The translations under genes and the position numbers were made by a program. The notes below the pieces were generated by a model, which saw nothing but the letters and a program-made list of their open reading frames with translations, was not told where the DNA came from and made no database searches. From Pseudomonadota bacterium (GTDB lineage Bacteria > Pseudomonadota > Gammaproteobacteria > Acidiferrobacterales > Acidiferrobacteraceae): a stretch of 64,000 nucleotides of DNA. The stretch lies in NCBI GenBank assembly GCA_021816625.1, contig JAKAXM010000007.1, positions 24,833 to 88,832 of the forward strand. Reading direction: 5' to 3'. Shown one piece after another: positions 18,888 to 28,304 of this stretch. The first letter of the stretch is position 1; each line of letters starts with the position of its first letter.

Positions 18888-21800
18888 ATGGTCACCGAAA
18901 GCAGTGTCGACCTCGGAACTCTGGGGTGGGTTAAAGACGAGATCGATGAGACCTTGAGGCAAGCCCGGCTTGCCCTCGAGGCCTTCGTCGAGCAGCGGGC
19001 CGACGAGGCCAAATTGCGGTTGTGTGGCACCTACCTGCACCAGGTGAGCGGGACCCTCACTATGGTCGAGTTGGACGCCTTGGCGGAGCTCGTCGGCGAG
19101 GCCGAGGCCTCCGTGCAGGCCCTGCTGGTCGGCACCGAGGCCCCGCGCGAAGAGGTCTTGGAGCCCCTCGCGCGCGCCCTCCTGTTGTTACCGGATATCG
19201 TCGATCGCGTCCAGGTACGCGGGCTCGGCGACGGTCAGGACCTGCTCAGACTTGCGAACGAATTGCGGGCCGGCCGGGGACTTGCACCCTTGCCTGCGCA
19301 GACGTTTTTCGTGGTGGATTACTCCGTACGGCCCCCTGATGCCACTGCCCGCGACGATGCGGGCTTTGTCGCAGCGTTCCGCCAGCAACGGCGAGTTTTT
19401 CAGGCGGCCTTACTGGCCTGGCTCAAGGGTCTGCGCGCGCCTGACGACATGACCATGGCCGACCTCCTGCAGGATTGGCGGTTACGCGTGGCATTCATGC
19501 CGGTGGCCCAATGCCTGTGGGTGGGCGAGGCCTTCTTGCGGCATATCCTGGGTGCCACTGCGGCGGGCGCGGACGACAAGAAGCTCGTCTCCCGGCTCGA
19601 CCAGTTGCTCAAACGTTTTGCCGACGGCCAGGATAAGGGTGGGGTACGCACCCAGTGCGAGCGCCTGACCCGCGATATGCTCTTCGTGCTCCGCGGAGCG
19701 GCTGACACCGATGAGGTTGTGGCGGCCGTCGCCGCGGCCTTTGGTCTGGGTCGGGGCGAGGAGGAGCCTTCGGGCCCGTCCATTGCGGCGCTGCGTTCCA
19801 TCGCAAGCGCCCTGAGTCAGGAGATCGCCCAGGGCCAGGCCTTGCTCTCGCGTTGTTTCGACTCGAGCCAGAGCGGCACGGCCGCCGATGGCGAATTGGT
19901 CGATTTGCTCGACAAAATGGCCAAGACCTTCCTGGCGCTCAATATCGAACCCCTGAAGGAACTGGTGGGCGAGGCGGCCAATGTTTGCCGGGCCGTCGGG
20001 GAGGGACGGCTCGCCAAGTCCGGCGCTGTGGCCATGGCGCTTGCCCAGGCGCTGCTCCAGATCGAGACCGCCGCCCGCGACATCCCTTATGGGGTGGCCG
20101 GCTGGCAAGCGGGGGTCGAGGACCAGCGTCGGACCCTCGTCAACCTGTCGGTAGCACCCGACACCACCGGCATGGAGGTGTCCGAGGCCCCGCTGTCAGT
20201 GCAGGATCGTCGGCAGCTGATCGGGGCCGTGGGGGCTGAGATTCTTGCCAATCTGGCCCAGATCGAGGAACGATTCATCGCCTTTGCCGCTTCGCCCTGG
20301 GACCACGGGGGGCTTTCCGGGGTCGCGGCGCTCGCCGGGCAGGTCGAAGCGGCCTTGCAGGTCCTGGAAGAGGGGGTGGCGGCCGGTCTCGCCGGGATCC
20401 TCTTTCAGGCCTTGCAGGGCTTTGCCGAGGGGCGGCTGCGTCCCGAGGGCGCGGCCGCGGAGGCCCTGGCGGCTGCCGTGGCTGGTCTCGAGGCCCACGT
20501 CAACGGACTCAAGCGCGGGCGTCCCCTCGCACCCTCCGAGATCGACGCCTTAGGCGCCGGTCTGCGCGCCGCACTCGCGGCGGCCCCGTCCTCGGCGGAG
20601 CCTGCCCCGGCGGGATCTCCGGCGGCGGCCCCCGAGCCTTGCTCAAGCGCACACCCCCCTATCGACCCCGAGATCCTGCCGGTCTTTCTGGAAGACGCCC
20701 ATCAGGCAATAGCGCAACTCGACGAGGCGCTGCCGGCCTGGCAGGCGGATGGCGCCGACGAAACCGCGATTGGCCTGGCGCGGCGTGCCTTCCATACCCT
20801 AAAAGGCAGTGGTCGCATGGTCGAGGCCGGCGAGATCGCCGAACTGTGTTATGACGCGGAGACCCTGTTGAATAAGGTCCGCGCGCGCGAACTCGGGACC
20901 CTGCCGGCGACCGTCAGCTGGATCGGGCAGGCCGCGCAGGCGGTCCGCGACTGGGTGCAGGCCATCGAAAGCGGCCGGCCCTTGCCGGAGATGATGGCCA
21001 TCCGACAGGCCTTGCAGACCTTAAGCGCCGGCGGTGAACTGTCGGCTGCGCCGCCACCTGAGGCCCGCAGGGCGCCGGCTATCGGGGAAGGAGAGGTGCT
21101 GGTCTTGGCGACCCCCGCGCCCGCGGCGGAGGTCGATGCCGTGGTCGCACCGATACCGGGCGCCGAGGACGGTGCCAGACACGATCCCGATGCCTCGCTG
21201 CTCGCCCACGATCCGCTGTTGCGTGACATCTTCGTGAATGAGACGCGCGACCATTTGGCGGTATTGCGGGACGTATTCGCTACGGGTGCCGAAGCGCCGG
21301 TATCCGCACCGCTTTTGCGGGCCGTCCACACCATGCAGGGCAGCGCGCGTTCGGTATCGCTCGTCGCCATGGCGGAGGCCTGTGCGGGCATCGAGCATTA
21401 CCTCCAGAGACGGGAACTCAATCAGGAACCGGTCGGGGCCGAGGGCGTGCAGCTGTTGACCGACCTCGCGCGCGAGACCGAAGGCCTTTTGGAGGCCTTG
21501 GTGAGCGGTGTGGCCGGCGGCGACTTCAGCGGGCTTGCACTGCGGCTTGCGGCGATCGCCCACGAGGATTTGCCGGCCCCTGAATTGACGTGGTGGCAAA
21601 AGAATTCGGCTATGCAGGAGTCGGCGCGGATCGGGACCGAGGCGGAGGCGAGTGCGGCCGCCGAGGATCCTGCAGCCGTCCCCGAGGAGCGGGTGCCTGC
21701 GGCCGCGGTCTTCGTGCCGCACGAGGAGGCGCAAGGCCCCGAGATCCCGGCCCCGGCGGCCCTGGGCGCGGGCGAGACGCCCGAGACCATAGATCCCGAA

Positions 21801-24131
21801 TTGCGCGACATCTTTCAAGATGAGGCACGCGATCTGCTGGAGTCCTTCGAGGCCGCCCTCGCGGACTGGCGTGGTCAGCGCGAGAACAAGGAGTACCTGG
21901 GGTCGCTCAAACGCGTCTTACATACACTCAAGGGCGGCGCACGGATGTGCGGGGCGATGCGCATGGGCGACTTGGCCCATGCGACAGAGGAGTTGTTACG
22001 GCGTGTCGAGGAGGGCGGCGCCGTAGACGACTCTACCTTCGCCCTTATGGACGCGGCCGCCGAGGGTCTAGGGGCCCTGTACAAGGCCTTCGTGACCGGC
22101 CGCAGTCTGGCCCTGACCCCCGAACATACGCGGCTGCTTGCGGCCTTGCGGGGCGAGACACGCCCGGGCGAGGGCGGCGCGGTGCCGGTTGGGGCGCCCC
22201 CGCGCGCCACCGATGAGCCCCCACGCGATGAGCCAGGCACCGCGGAGGTCGCACTGAAAGCGGCGGGCGATACGGCGCCTGCGGCCTTGCCCGAGCCGCA
22301 TGAGGACCTGTTTCAACCCGAGGTGGCGACCCAGGTCCGGGTTCGCACCGCGCTCTTGGACCGCCTCGTTGCCTATGCCGGCGAGGTCAGTATTGCCCGT
22401 TCGCGCATGGAACAGCAGGTCTTTAGCCTGAAAGAGCATCTCGTGGAGCTAAACGGTAATGTGAAACGCTTCCGCGAACAGGTCCGCGAGCTCGAGATCC
22501 AGGCGGAGTCGCAGATCGTGGCGCGCGCCCAGATCGATCAAGGCAATGTGGCGCAAGATTTTGACCCGCTCGAGTTCGATCGCTATTCGCGTCTCCAGCA
22601 GCTATCGCGGGGCTTGACCGAGAATCTGCACGATCTGATTACCCTCCATGGCACCCTGGATGGGGTGGCAAGCCAGGCCGAGGCCGTGCTCCAGCAGCAG
22701 GCACGCGTCAACACCGAGCTCCAAGAGGGCTTGATGCGTACGCGCATGGTGAGCTTTGCCACGCAAGCCCATCGATTGCGCCAGATCGTCCGGCAGACGT
22801 CGCGGGAACTCAATAAGCGGGCCGAACTGATCCTCGCGGCGGCCGATGTCGAACTCGATAGGCACCTGCTGGAGCGCATGATCGGTCCCTTTGAGCACAT
22901 GATCCGCAACGCCATCGATCACGGTCTAGAGCCGGTGGCCGAGCGTGAGCGTCTGGGCAAGCCGGCCACCGGCAGCATCACGATCCAGGCCGCCCACGAA
23001 AGCGGTGAGATCGTGATCCGCGTGTCGGATGACGGTGCCGGTCTCAATATCGATCGCATACGCGCCAAGGCCATAGAGCGCCGGCTCGTCCCGACCGCCG
23101 CCTTATTGAGCGATGAGCAGGTCATGCAGTTCATATTGTTGCCCGGGTTTTCGACGGCAGCGAAGGTGACTCATCTGTCCGGACGGGGCGTCGGCATGGA
23201 TGTGGTTCATAGCGAGGTCAAAAAGCTCGGCGGCGCGATCACGGTGGACACCAAGCCTGGCCGCGGCACGACCTTCGTGATCCGTCTGCCGTTGACTCTG
23301 TCCATCACACAGGCCCTCATGGTGAGCTGCGGCGACCAGATGTTCGCGGTGCCGCTCGCGGCCATCGTTAACATCGTCGAGGCGCCCGGAGGGGCGATCG
23401 CCGATGCCTTGCGCCAGCCGAAACCCATTCTGCGTTACGGCGGCAAGGACTATCCCTTCATGGATCTCGGGGCGCGATTAGGCATTACCCGAGCAGGCGA
23501 TGTGCCACGCAAACTGCCTGTGTTGTTGCTGCGGCTCGATGCCCGGGAGGTGGCGGTGGCCGTTGATGGACTGTCGGGGACGCGCGAGGTGGTCGTAAAG
23601 TCCCTGGGGCCCCAGTTGAGCGAGATCCGCGGCCTATTTGGCGCCACCATCTTAGGTGACGGCCGCGTGTTGCTGATCCTCGATATCCCGGCCTTGTGGG
23701 CGGAAGACGAGGGGCTGCGGGTAGTGCCCATGACCCCCGAGGCCCCGGCGGCGGCGCGACCCCATGTCCTCGTGGTCGACGATTCCCTCACCGTGCGCAA
23801 GGTGACGACACGCTTCCTGCAGAAACAGGGGTTCGACACGGCGGCCGCCAAGGATGGCATAGAGGCCCTCGAGCATCTGCGCGAACGAATACCCGACGTC
23901 ATGCTGGTCGATATCGAGATGCCGCGCATGGACGGTTACGAACTCACCGCGCGCGTCCGCGACGACGTCCGTCTGCGGCATATCCCGATCATCATGATCA
24001 CGTCGCGCTCCGGCCATAAGCACCGCGAGCGGGCCTTGAGCCTGGGTGTCGACACCTATCTCGGCAAGCCCTATCAGGAAGAGGATTTGCGCAAAGAGAT
24101 CAGCGCGCTCTTGCGCCGGGGTCACGCATGA
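18888..24131 (+). CDS. chpA: ChpA/PilL hybrid chemotaxis histidine kinase (Hpt domains, CheA catalytic core, CheW-like, REC)
   Basis: FimL-like N-terminus; Hpt motifs AFHTLKGSGRM, AVHTMQGSARS, VLHTLKGGARM; N-box EHMIRNAIDHGLEP; C-terminal REC HVLVVDDSLTVRKVTTRFL...MLVDIEMPRMDGYEL. Confidence 0.95.
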   Translation: MVTESSVDLGTLGWVKDEIDETLRQARLALEAFVEQRADEAKLRLCGTYLHQVSGTLTMVELDALAELVGEAEASVQALLVGTEAPREEVLEPLARALLLLPDIVDRVQVRGLGDGQDLLRLANELRAGRGLAPLPAQTFFVVDYSVRPPDATARDDAGFVAAFRQQRRVFQAALLAWLKGLRAPDDMTMADLLQDWRLRVAFMPVAQCLWVGEAFLRHILGATAAGADDKKLVSRLDQLLKRFADGQDKGGVRTQCERLTRDMLFVLRGAADTDEVVAAVAAAFGLGRGEEEPSGPSIAALRSIASALSQEIAQGQALLSRCFDSSQSGTAADGELVDLLDKMAKTFLALNIEPLKELVGEAANVCRAVGEGRLAKSGAVAMALAQALLQIETAARDIPYGVAGWQAGVEDQRRTLVNLSVAPDTTGMEVSEAPLSVQDRRQLIGAVGAEILANLAQIEERFIAFAASPWDHGGLSGVAALAGQVEAALQVLEEGVAAGLAGILFQALQGFAEGRLRPEGAAAEALAAAVAGLEAHVNGLKRGRPLAPSEIDALGAGLRAALAAAPSSAEPAPAGSPAAAPEPCSSAHPPIDPEILPVFLEDAHQAIAQLDEALPAWQADGADETAIGLARRAFHTLKGSGRMVEAGEIAELCYDAETLLNKVRARELGTLPATVSWIGQAAQAVRDWVQAIESGRPLPEMMAIRQALQTLSAGGELSAAPPPEARRAPAIGEGEVLVLATPAPAAEVDAVVAPIPGAEDGARHDPDASLLAHDPLLRDIFVNETRDHLAVLRDVFATGAEAPVSAPLLRAVHTMQGSARSVSLVAMAEACAGIEHYLQRRELNQEPVGAEGVQLLTDLARETEGLLEALVSGVAGGDFSGLALRLAAIAHEDLPAPELTWWQKNSAMQESARIGTEAEASAAAEDPAAVPEERVPAAAVFVPHEEAQGPEIPAPAALGAGETPETIDPELRDIFQDEARDLLESFEAALADWRGQRENKEYLGSLKRVLHTLKGGARMCGAMRMGDLAHATEELLRRVEEGGAVDDSTFALMDAAAEGLGALYKAFVTGRSLALTPEHTRLLAALRGETRPGEGGAVPVGAPPRATDEPPRDEPGTAEVALKAAGDTAPAALPEPHEDLFQPEVATQVRVRTALLDRLVAYAGEVSIARSRMEQQVFSLKEHLVELNGNVKRFREQVRELEIQAESQIVARAQIDQGNVAQDFDPLEFDRYSRLQQLSRGLTENLHDLITLHGTLDGVASQAEAVLQQQARVNTELQEGLMRTRMVSFATQAHRLRQIVRQTSRELNKRAELILAAADVELDRHLLERMIGPFEHMIRNAIDHGLEPVAERERLGKPATGSITIQAAHESGEIVIRVSDDGAGLNIDRIRAKAIERRLVPTAALLSDEQVMQFILLPGFSTAAKVTHLSGRGVGMDVVHSEVKKLGGAITVDTKPGRGTTFVIRLPLTLSITQALMVSCGDQMFAVPLAAIVNIVEAPGGAIADALRQPKPILRYGGKDYPFMDLGARLGITRAGDVPRKLPVLLLRLDAREVAVAVDGLSGTREVVVKSLGPQLSEIRGLFGATILGDGRVLLILDIPALWAEDEGLRVVPMTPEAPAAARPHVLVVDDSLTVRKVTTRFLQKQGFDTAAAKDGIEALEHLRERIPDVMLVDIEMPRMDGYELTARVRDDVRLRHIPIIMITSRSGHKHRERALSLGVDTYLGKPYQEEDLRKEISALLRRGHA

Positions 24132-24583
24132 CGGCTGTGCGGCATTACCTCGAGTTGCGTTTTGCGGGCGGCGTCTTTCTTATGCCGAATCTGCCGGATC
24201 TGCTCGTCGAGCCGCGCGAGAACATGTTAGTCGAGATCCGCGGGCGTGCCGCGGCGGTCCGCAGCGTGCAGTCGGTGACCTGGCGCGCCTACGCCCTCGG
24301 CCCGGACTGGGCCCCCGTGACCGACAGTCCCTGGACGCGCGCCGTATTCCTGGGCGCACCGGGCCGCCGGCCGGTGGGTTTGTTGGTCGAGGACCTAAAG
24401 CTGCTCGCCGCCGATGGTCTGCGCATCGAGCCCTTCACCCCTTTGGGGCCGGCGCCGGTGAGCGGTCAGCACCTATTCAAGGCGGCGGCGATGAGGACGG
24501 GGGCGCTGACCCTGGTCCTCGATCCTGACGCCCTGGCGTCTTATTTGCGCGCACAGGAGGACATCCATGGCCCTGGCCGCTGA
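24128..24583 (+). CDS. Degenerate CheW-like protein
   Basis: 4-bp overlap with chpA. C-terminal half RAVFLGAPGRRPVGLLVEDLKLLAADGLRIEPF resembles the second CheW SH3-like subdomain. Confidence 0.5.
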   Translation: MTAVRHYLELRFAGGVFLMPNLPDLLVEPRENMLVEIRGRAAAVRSVQSVTWRAYALGPDWAPVTDSPWTRAVFLGAPGRRPVGLLVEDLKLLAADGLRIEPFTPLGPAPVSGQHLFKAAAMRTGALTLVLDPDALASYLRAQEDIHGPGR

Positions 24584-25058
24584 TCGTATCCACGGCCTCT
24601 TATTACCGGTGGCCGACCGCTACCTTCTGGTGCCGAGCGCGCTCGTGGCCGAGATCGGCCTGCCCGATACGCTGACCCCTTTACCGCTCGCCCCGCCCTG
24701 GCTATTAGGGGTCATGAATTGGCGGTCGCGTCCGGTGCCCGTGTGTGACCTCGGCCGTTTTTGGGGCCCTCCGGTGGTGCCGGGACCCAAATCGCGGGCG
24801 GTCGTGTTTTATCCGCTCCCGGGGCGCGGGCCCGCCGAGTTTTTCGCCATCCTGACCAATGCGGAGCCGCAATCCCGCACCATAGACTCGCCGGCTGTGC
24901 TTTTGACGGATGAAGACGCGGTTCATCCCCATCTCGCGGTATCCCTGGATCTCGACGGCAAGCGCGTGGGCATCCCCGATCTCGTGAGCTTGAGCGAGCT
25001 TTTCTATGATCCCGTCGCGTCCCCCGACGGGGGATCGCTGGACCTCGTGCCGGCCTAG
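24567..25058 (+). CDS. CheW-domain protein, ChpC-like
   Basis: HGLLLPVADRYLLVPSALVAEIGLPDTLTPLPLAPPWLLGVMNWRSRPVPVCDLGRFWG. Confidence 0.8.
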   Translation: MALAADRIHGLLLPVADRYLLVPSALVAEIGLPDTLTPLPLAPPWLLGVMNWRSRPVPVCDLGRFWGPPVVPGPKSRAVVFYPLPGRGPAEFFAILTNAEPQSRTIDSPAVLLTDEDAVHPHLAVSLDLDGKRVGIPDLVSLSELFYDPVASPDGGSLDLVPA

Positions 25059-26407
25059 GCGTCGGCCGTCGCGACGTCGATGCCGGCCGCCAGGACCTTC
25101 ACGAGCGCGTCGATCTCGTCTTCGCGGATGACGTAGGGGGGCATAAGGTAGAGGGTGTCGCCCAAGGGTCGCAAGAGCGCTTCATGCTCGAGCCCATGAC
25201 GGTAGACGCGGAGACCCCGGCGTTCCCCGGCCGGGTAGGCACGTCCGGCGGCCTTGTCGGCGACGAGATCGAGGGCCGCGATCATGCCGGTCTGACGGAT
25301 ACCCGTCACATGCGGGTGGTCGCGTAGGGTAGCGAGCGCCTCACCCATGGTGGCTGCGAGTCCACGATTGACGGCCAGCGCATCGGTTTGGATAAAGATA
25401 TCGAGCGTTGCGAGTGCCGCTGCGCACGCGAGCGCATTGCCGGTGTAGCTATGGGAGTGCAAGAAGGCCTTTCCGGTCCCGTAGTCGTCATAAAAGGCCG
25501 CATAGACGGCCTCCGTGGTAAGACATACCGACAGCGGCAGATAGCCTCCCGTCAAGCCCTTGCCGAGTAACAGGAAGTCGGGCGTGATCTTCGCCTGCTC
25601 GCAGGCAAAGAGCGTGCCGGTGCGGCCGAAGCCCACTGCGATCTCGTCTGCGATCAGATGCACGCCATACTCGTCACAGAGCGCCCGCAGGCCTTGTAGG
25701 TAACTCGGGTCGTGCATGCGCATGCCCCCAGCGCATTGCACGAGCGGTTCCACGATGATGGCGCACAGACGCTCATGGTGGCGGGCCAGTATGTCCGCGA
25801 GTCCGGACAGTGCGGCGGCGGCGCTCTCTTTGGCCGTGGTGCCGGGCGCCGCCGCGCGCGGATCGGGTGAGGGTGCGACATGGGTCGTAAACAAGAGTGG
25901 CGCATAGGCGTCCTTATAGAGCCCTACATCGCTTACCGATAGTGCCCCTACGGTCTCGCCGTGGTAGGAGTGCGCGATGGTGACGAAATCGGTCTTGTGC
26001 GCCTTGCCGATGTTGCGCCAATAGTGAAGGCTCATCTTCAGCGCGATCTCGACTGCCGAAGACCCGTTGTCGCCAAAGAAACAGCGCGTAAGCCCCGGCG
26101 GCGCAAGCCTTACCAAGGACTCGCATAGGCTGATGGCCGGCTCATGGGTAAAGCCTGCCAGCAACACATGTTCCATGTTTCCGAGCTGCTGGCGGACGGC
26201 TTCGTTGATGGCCGGATGGCTGTGGCCGAAGAGATTGACCCACCAGGAACTGATGGCGTCGAGGTAGCGGCGTCCCTCGAAGTCCTCAAGCCATACGCCC
26301 TGCGCGCGGCGTATCGGTATCAAGGGGACGGTCAGGTGGTCGTGCATCTGGGTGCAGGGGTGCCAGAGCACCTTGAGGTCGCGTTCGACTAAGGGACCGT
26401 TCGGCAT
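25055..26407 (-). CDS. bioA: Adenosylmethionine-8-amino-7-oxononanoate aminotransferase
   Basis: LWHPCTQMHDH...WWVNLFGHSHPAINEAV...FTHEPAISL...FFGDNGSSAVEIALKMSLHYW...LIADEIAVGFGRTGTLFACE...LLLGKGLTGGYLPLSV. Confidence 0.96.
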   Translation of the reverse strand: MPNGPLVERDLKVLWHPCTQMHDHLTVPLIPIRRAQGVWLEDFEGRRYLDAISSWWVNLFGHSHPAINEAVRQQLGNMEHVLLAGFTHEPAISLCESLVRLAPPGLTRCFFGDNGSSAVEIALKMSLHYWRNIGKAHKTDFVTIAHSYHGETVGALSVSDVGLYKDAYAPLLFTTHVAPSPDPRAAAPGTTAKESAAAALSGLADILARHHERLCAIIVEPLVQCAGGMRMHDPSYLQGLRALCDEYGVHLIADEIAVGFGRTGTLFACEQAKITPDFLLLGKGLTGGYLPLSVCLTTEAVYAAFYDDYGTGKAFLHSHSYTGNALACAAALATLDIFIQTDALAVNRGLAATMGEALATLRDHPHVTGIRQTGMIAALDLVADKAAGRAYPAGERRGLRVYRHGLEHEALLRPLGDTLYLMPPYVIREDEIDALVKVLAAGIDVATADA

Positions 26408-26665
26408 GGGGACAGTCTCACCGGTTCGTGGGCGGGGCGCTGCGCGGGCTGTGTGCCGCGCGCCTTACAGGCGCTACCCGGCAGGCCCTATCATAACCGC
26501 GTGCCGACTGTGCACCAAACCGCGGCGGGCGCAGGCCGCCGCCCTCGGGCTGCGGCCGAGAATCCTCGTGCCCTCTGCGACTTACGTCCCGGGGCAGGTG
26601 TAGACAGGGGTCGATCAAGGTGTGCCATAATGCACCCCCCTGGTATGGCTAGGTGACGAGGCGGT

Positions 26666-27220
26666 ATGGTGAGTACGCAAACCCCAGTCTGCGATTTCGG
26701 GCGACCGGTCGTGGATTTCAGGCTGCCTGCCACCGACGGCAGGACGCTTGCGGTCGCCGATGTGCGGGGCCCACGCGGCCTGCTGGTCATGTTCATTTGC
26801 AACCATTGCCCCTACGTGAAGGCCATTCGCGATCGTTTGATCCGGGACGTCGCGCAACTGCAGGATCACGGGATTGGGGCCTGCGCGATTATGTCGAATG
26901 ATCCGACCGACTACCCCGAGGATTCGTTTGCGAACATGCAGCGGATCGCGCAGGAGTACAAATTCCCCTTCCCCTATCTGTTTGACGAGACACAAGAGGT
27001 CGCGCGGCGTTTCGGCGCGGTGTGCACCCCCGATTTCTTTGGCTATAACGCCGACCTGAGGCTCCAGTACCGTGGTCGCCTCGACGCGAGCCGCAAGGAG
27101 CCGGCCCCGGATGCCCGGCGCGATCTTTTTGAGGCCATGGTCCAGGTCGCGCGGACCGGCGAAGGCCCGCGCGACCAGATCCCGAGTATCGGGTGTTCCA
27201 TCAAGTGGAAAGAGGCCTAG
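26666..27220 (+). CDS. Thioredoxin/redoxin family protein (CNHCPYV motif)
   Basis: FRLPATDGRTLAVADVRGPRGLLVMFICNHCPYVKAIRDRL...FPYLFDETQEVARRFGAVCTPDFFGY...IPSIGCSIKWK. Confidence 0.9.
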   Translation: MVSTQTPVCDFGRPVVDFRLPATDGRTLAVADVRGPRGLLVMFICNHCPYVKAIRDRLIRDVAQLQDHGIGACAIMSNDPTDYPEDSFANMQRIAQEYKFPFPYLFDETQEVARRFGAVCTPDFFGYNADLRLQYRGRLDASRKEPAPDARRDLFEAMVQVARTGEGPRDQIPSIGCSIKWKEA

Positions 27221-27226
27221 GGCGCG

Positions 27227-28039
27227 ATGGCCTGCCCCGATCCCTGTACTCCGGCCGGCCTGGCGCTGCTCGAGGACATGGTGCGCGGGGTCGCAGAGCG
27301 CGAGATCATGCCGCGCTTTGGAGTCAGCGGGTCGCACGTCAAGGATGACGGCAGTCTCGTGACCGCCGCCGACACGGCGGTGCAGGAGGCGCTTCTGGCG
27401 CAGCTGAAGGTGTTGTGGCCGGACCTTACCCTAATGGGCGAGGAGATGGGGGAGGCCGAACAGTATGCCTCGCTGGGGTCGGGACACGGGACCTGGTGCC
27501 TCGACCCGCTGGATGGGACGACGAATTTCGTAAACGGCCTGCCGTTCTTTGCCGTCTCCTTGGCCCTGCTCCAAGGGGGCGAGCCGGTGGTCGGCCTCGT
27601 GTATGATCCCTCACGCCGCGAATGTTTCAGTGCGCTGGCGCGCCACGGGGCCTGGCTGAACGGCACCCCCCTGCAGCGCCCGGCCCGGATCCCGGCCCTG
27701 CGCCGGTGCGTCGCTTTGGTGGATTTCAAGCGCTTGCGCGGCCGGCTCCCGGGACGGCTGGGCGTCGATCCGCCTTACGGGTCCCAGCGCAGCTACGGCT
27801 CCTGCGCCCTAGATTGGTGTTGGATCGCGGCCGGTCGCGCCCATCTCTATCTGCACGGTGGCCAGAAGCTGTGGGATTATGCGGCCGGCAGCCTGATCCT
27901 GCGCGAGGCCGGGGGCATCGCCCGGACCCTGGAGGGTGACTTCCTGACCTACGAACGCCTAGGCCCCTCGTCGGCGGTCGCCGCCCTCACAGACGATCTC
28001 TACGAGGCGTGGCAGGCGTGGATCGTTCACAATGCCTAA
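27227..28039 (+). CDS. Inositol monophosphatase family protein
   Basis: LMGEEMGEAE...TWCLDPLDGTTNFVNGLPFFAVSLAL; QKLWDYAAGSLILREAGG. Confidence 0.88.
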   Translation: MACPDPCTPAGLALLEDMVRGVAEREIMPRFGVSGSHVKDDGSLVTAADTAVQEALLAQLKVLWPDLTLMGEEMGEAEQYASLGSGHGTWCLDPLDGTTNFVNGLPFFAVSLALLQGGEPVVGLVYDPSRRECFSALARHGAWLNGTPLQRPARIPALRRCVALVDFKRLRGRLPGRLGVDPPYGSQRSYGSCALDWCWIAAGRAHLYLHGGQKLWDYAAGSLILREAGGIARTLEGDFLTYERLGPSSAVAALTDDLYEAWQAWIVHNA

Positions 28040-28149
28040 AGGCCCCTGGGCGGGCAGCTATTGCCGAAGGGGGCCAGGTGAGGGAAAATACGCGGCTCTT
28101 GACTGCGGTTGGGTTCGGCGACCTAGCCTAGGTCTCAGTCGGTCGTCGG

Positions 28150-28187
28150 TCCCTTTGGTGAGATACGGGTCGCCAAAGGGATTTTTG
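28150..28187 (+). terminator. Intrinsic terminator downstream of the IMPase-family gene
   Basis: TCCCTTTGG-14 nt-CCAAAGGGA followed by TTTTT. Confidence 0.75.
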
Positions 28188-28304
28188 TTGCCGGTTGGCG
28201 GTGTCCCGGGCGGCAGGACTAAAACGCTTTTTCAATGATGGGTGGGGCGGGCGGCCGGGGCGCACGAGCGTTCTGCCGCTTAAACCTGATCGAGGAGCAG
28301 TGAG

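Noticed and set aside
28099-28134. TTGACT plus GACCTA-GCC-TAGGTC dyad, possible second small-RNA promoter before the 28150 terminator
   Set aside because: No acceptable -10 at 16-18 bp from TTGACT; more likely the 3' UTR of the IMPase gene.
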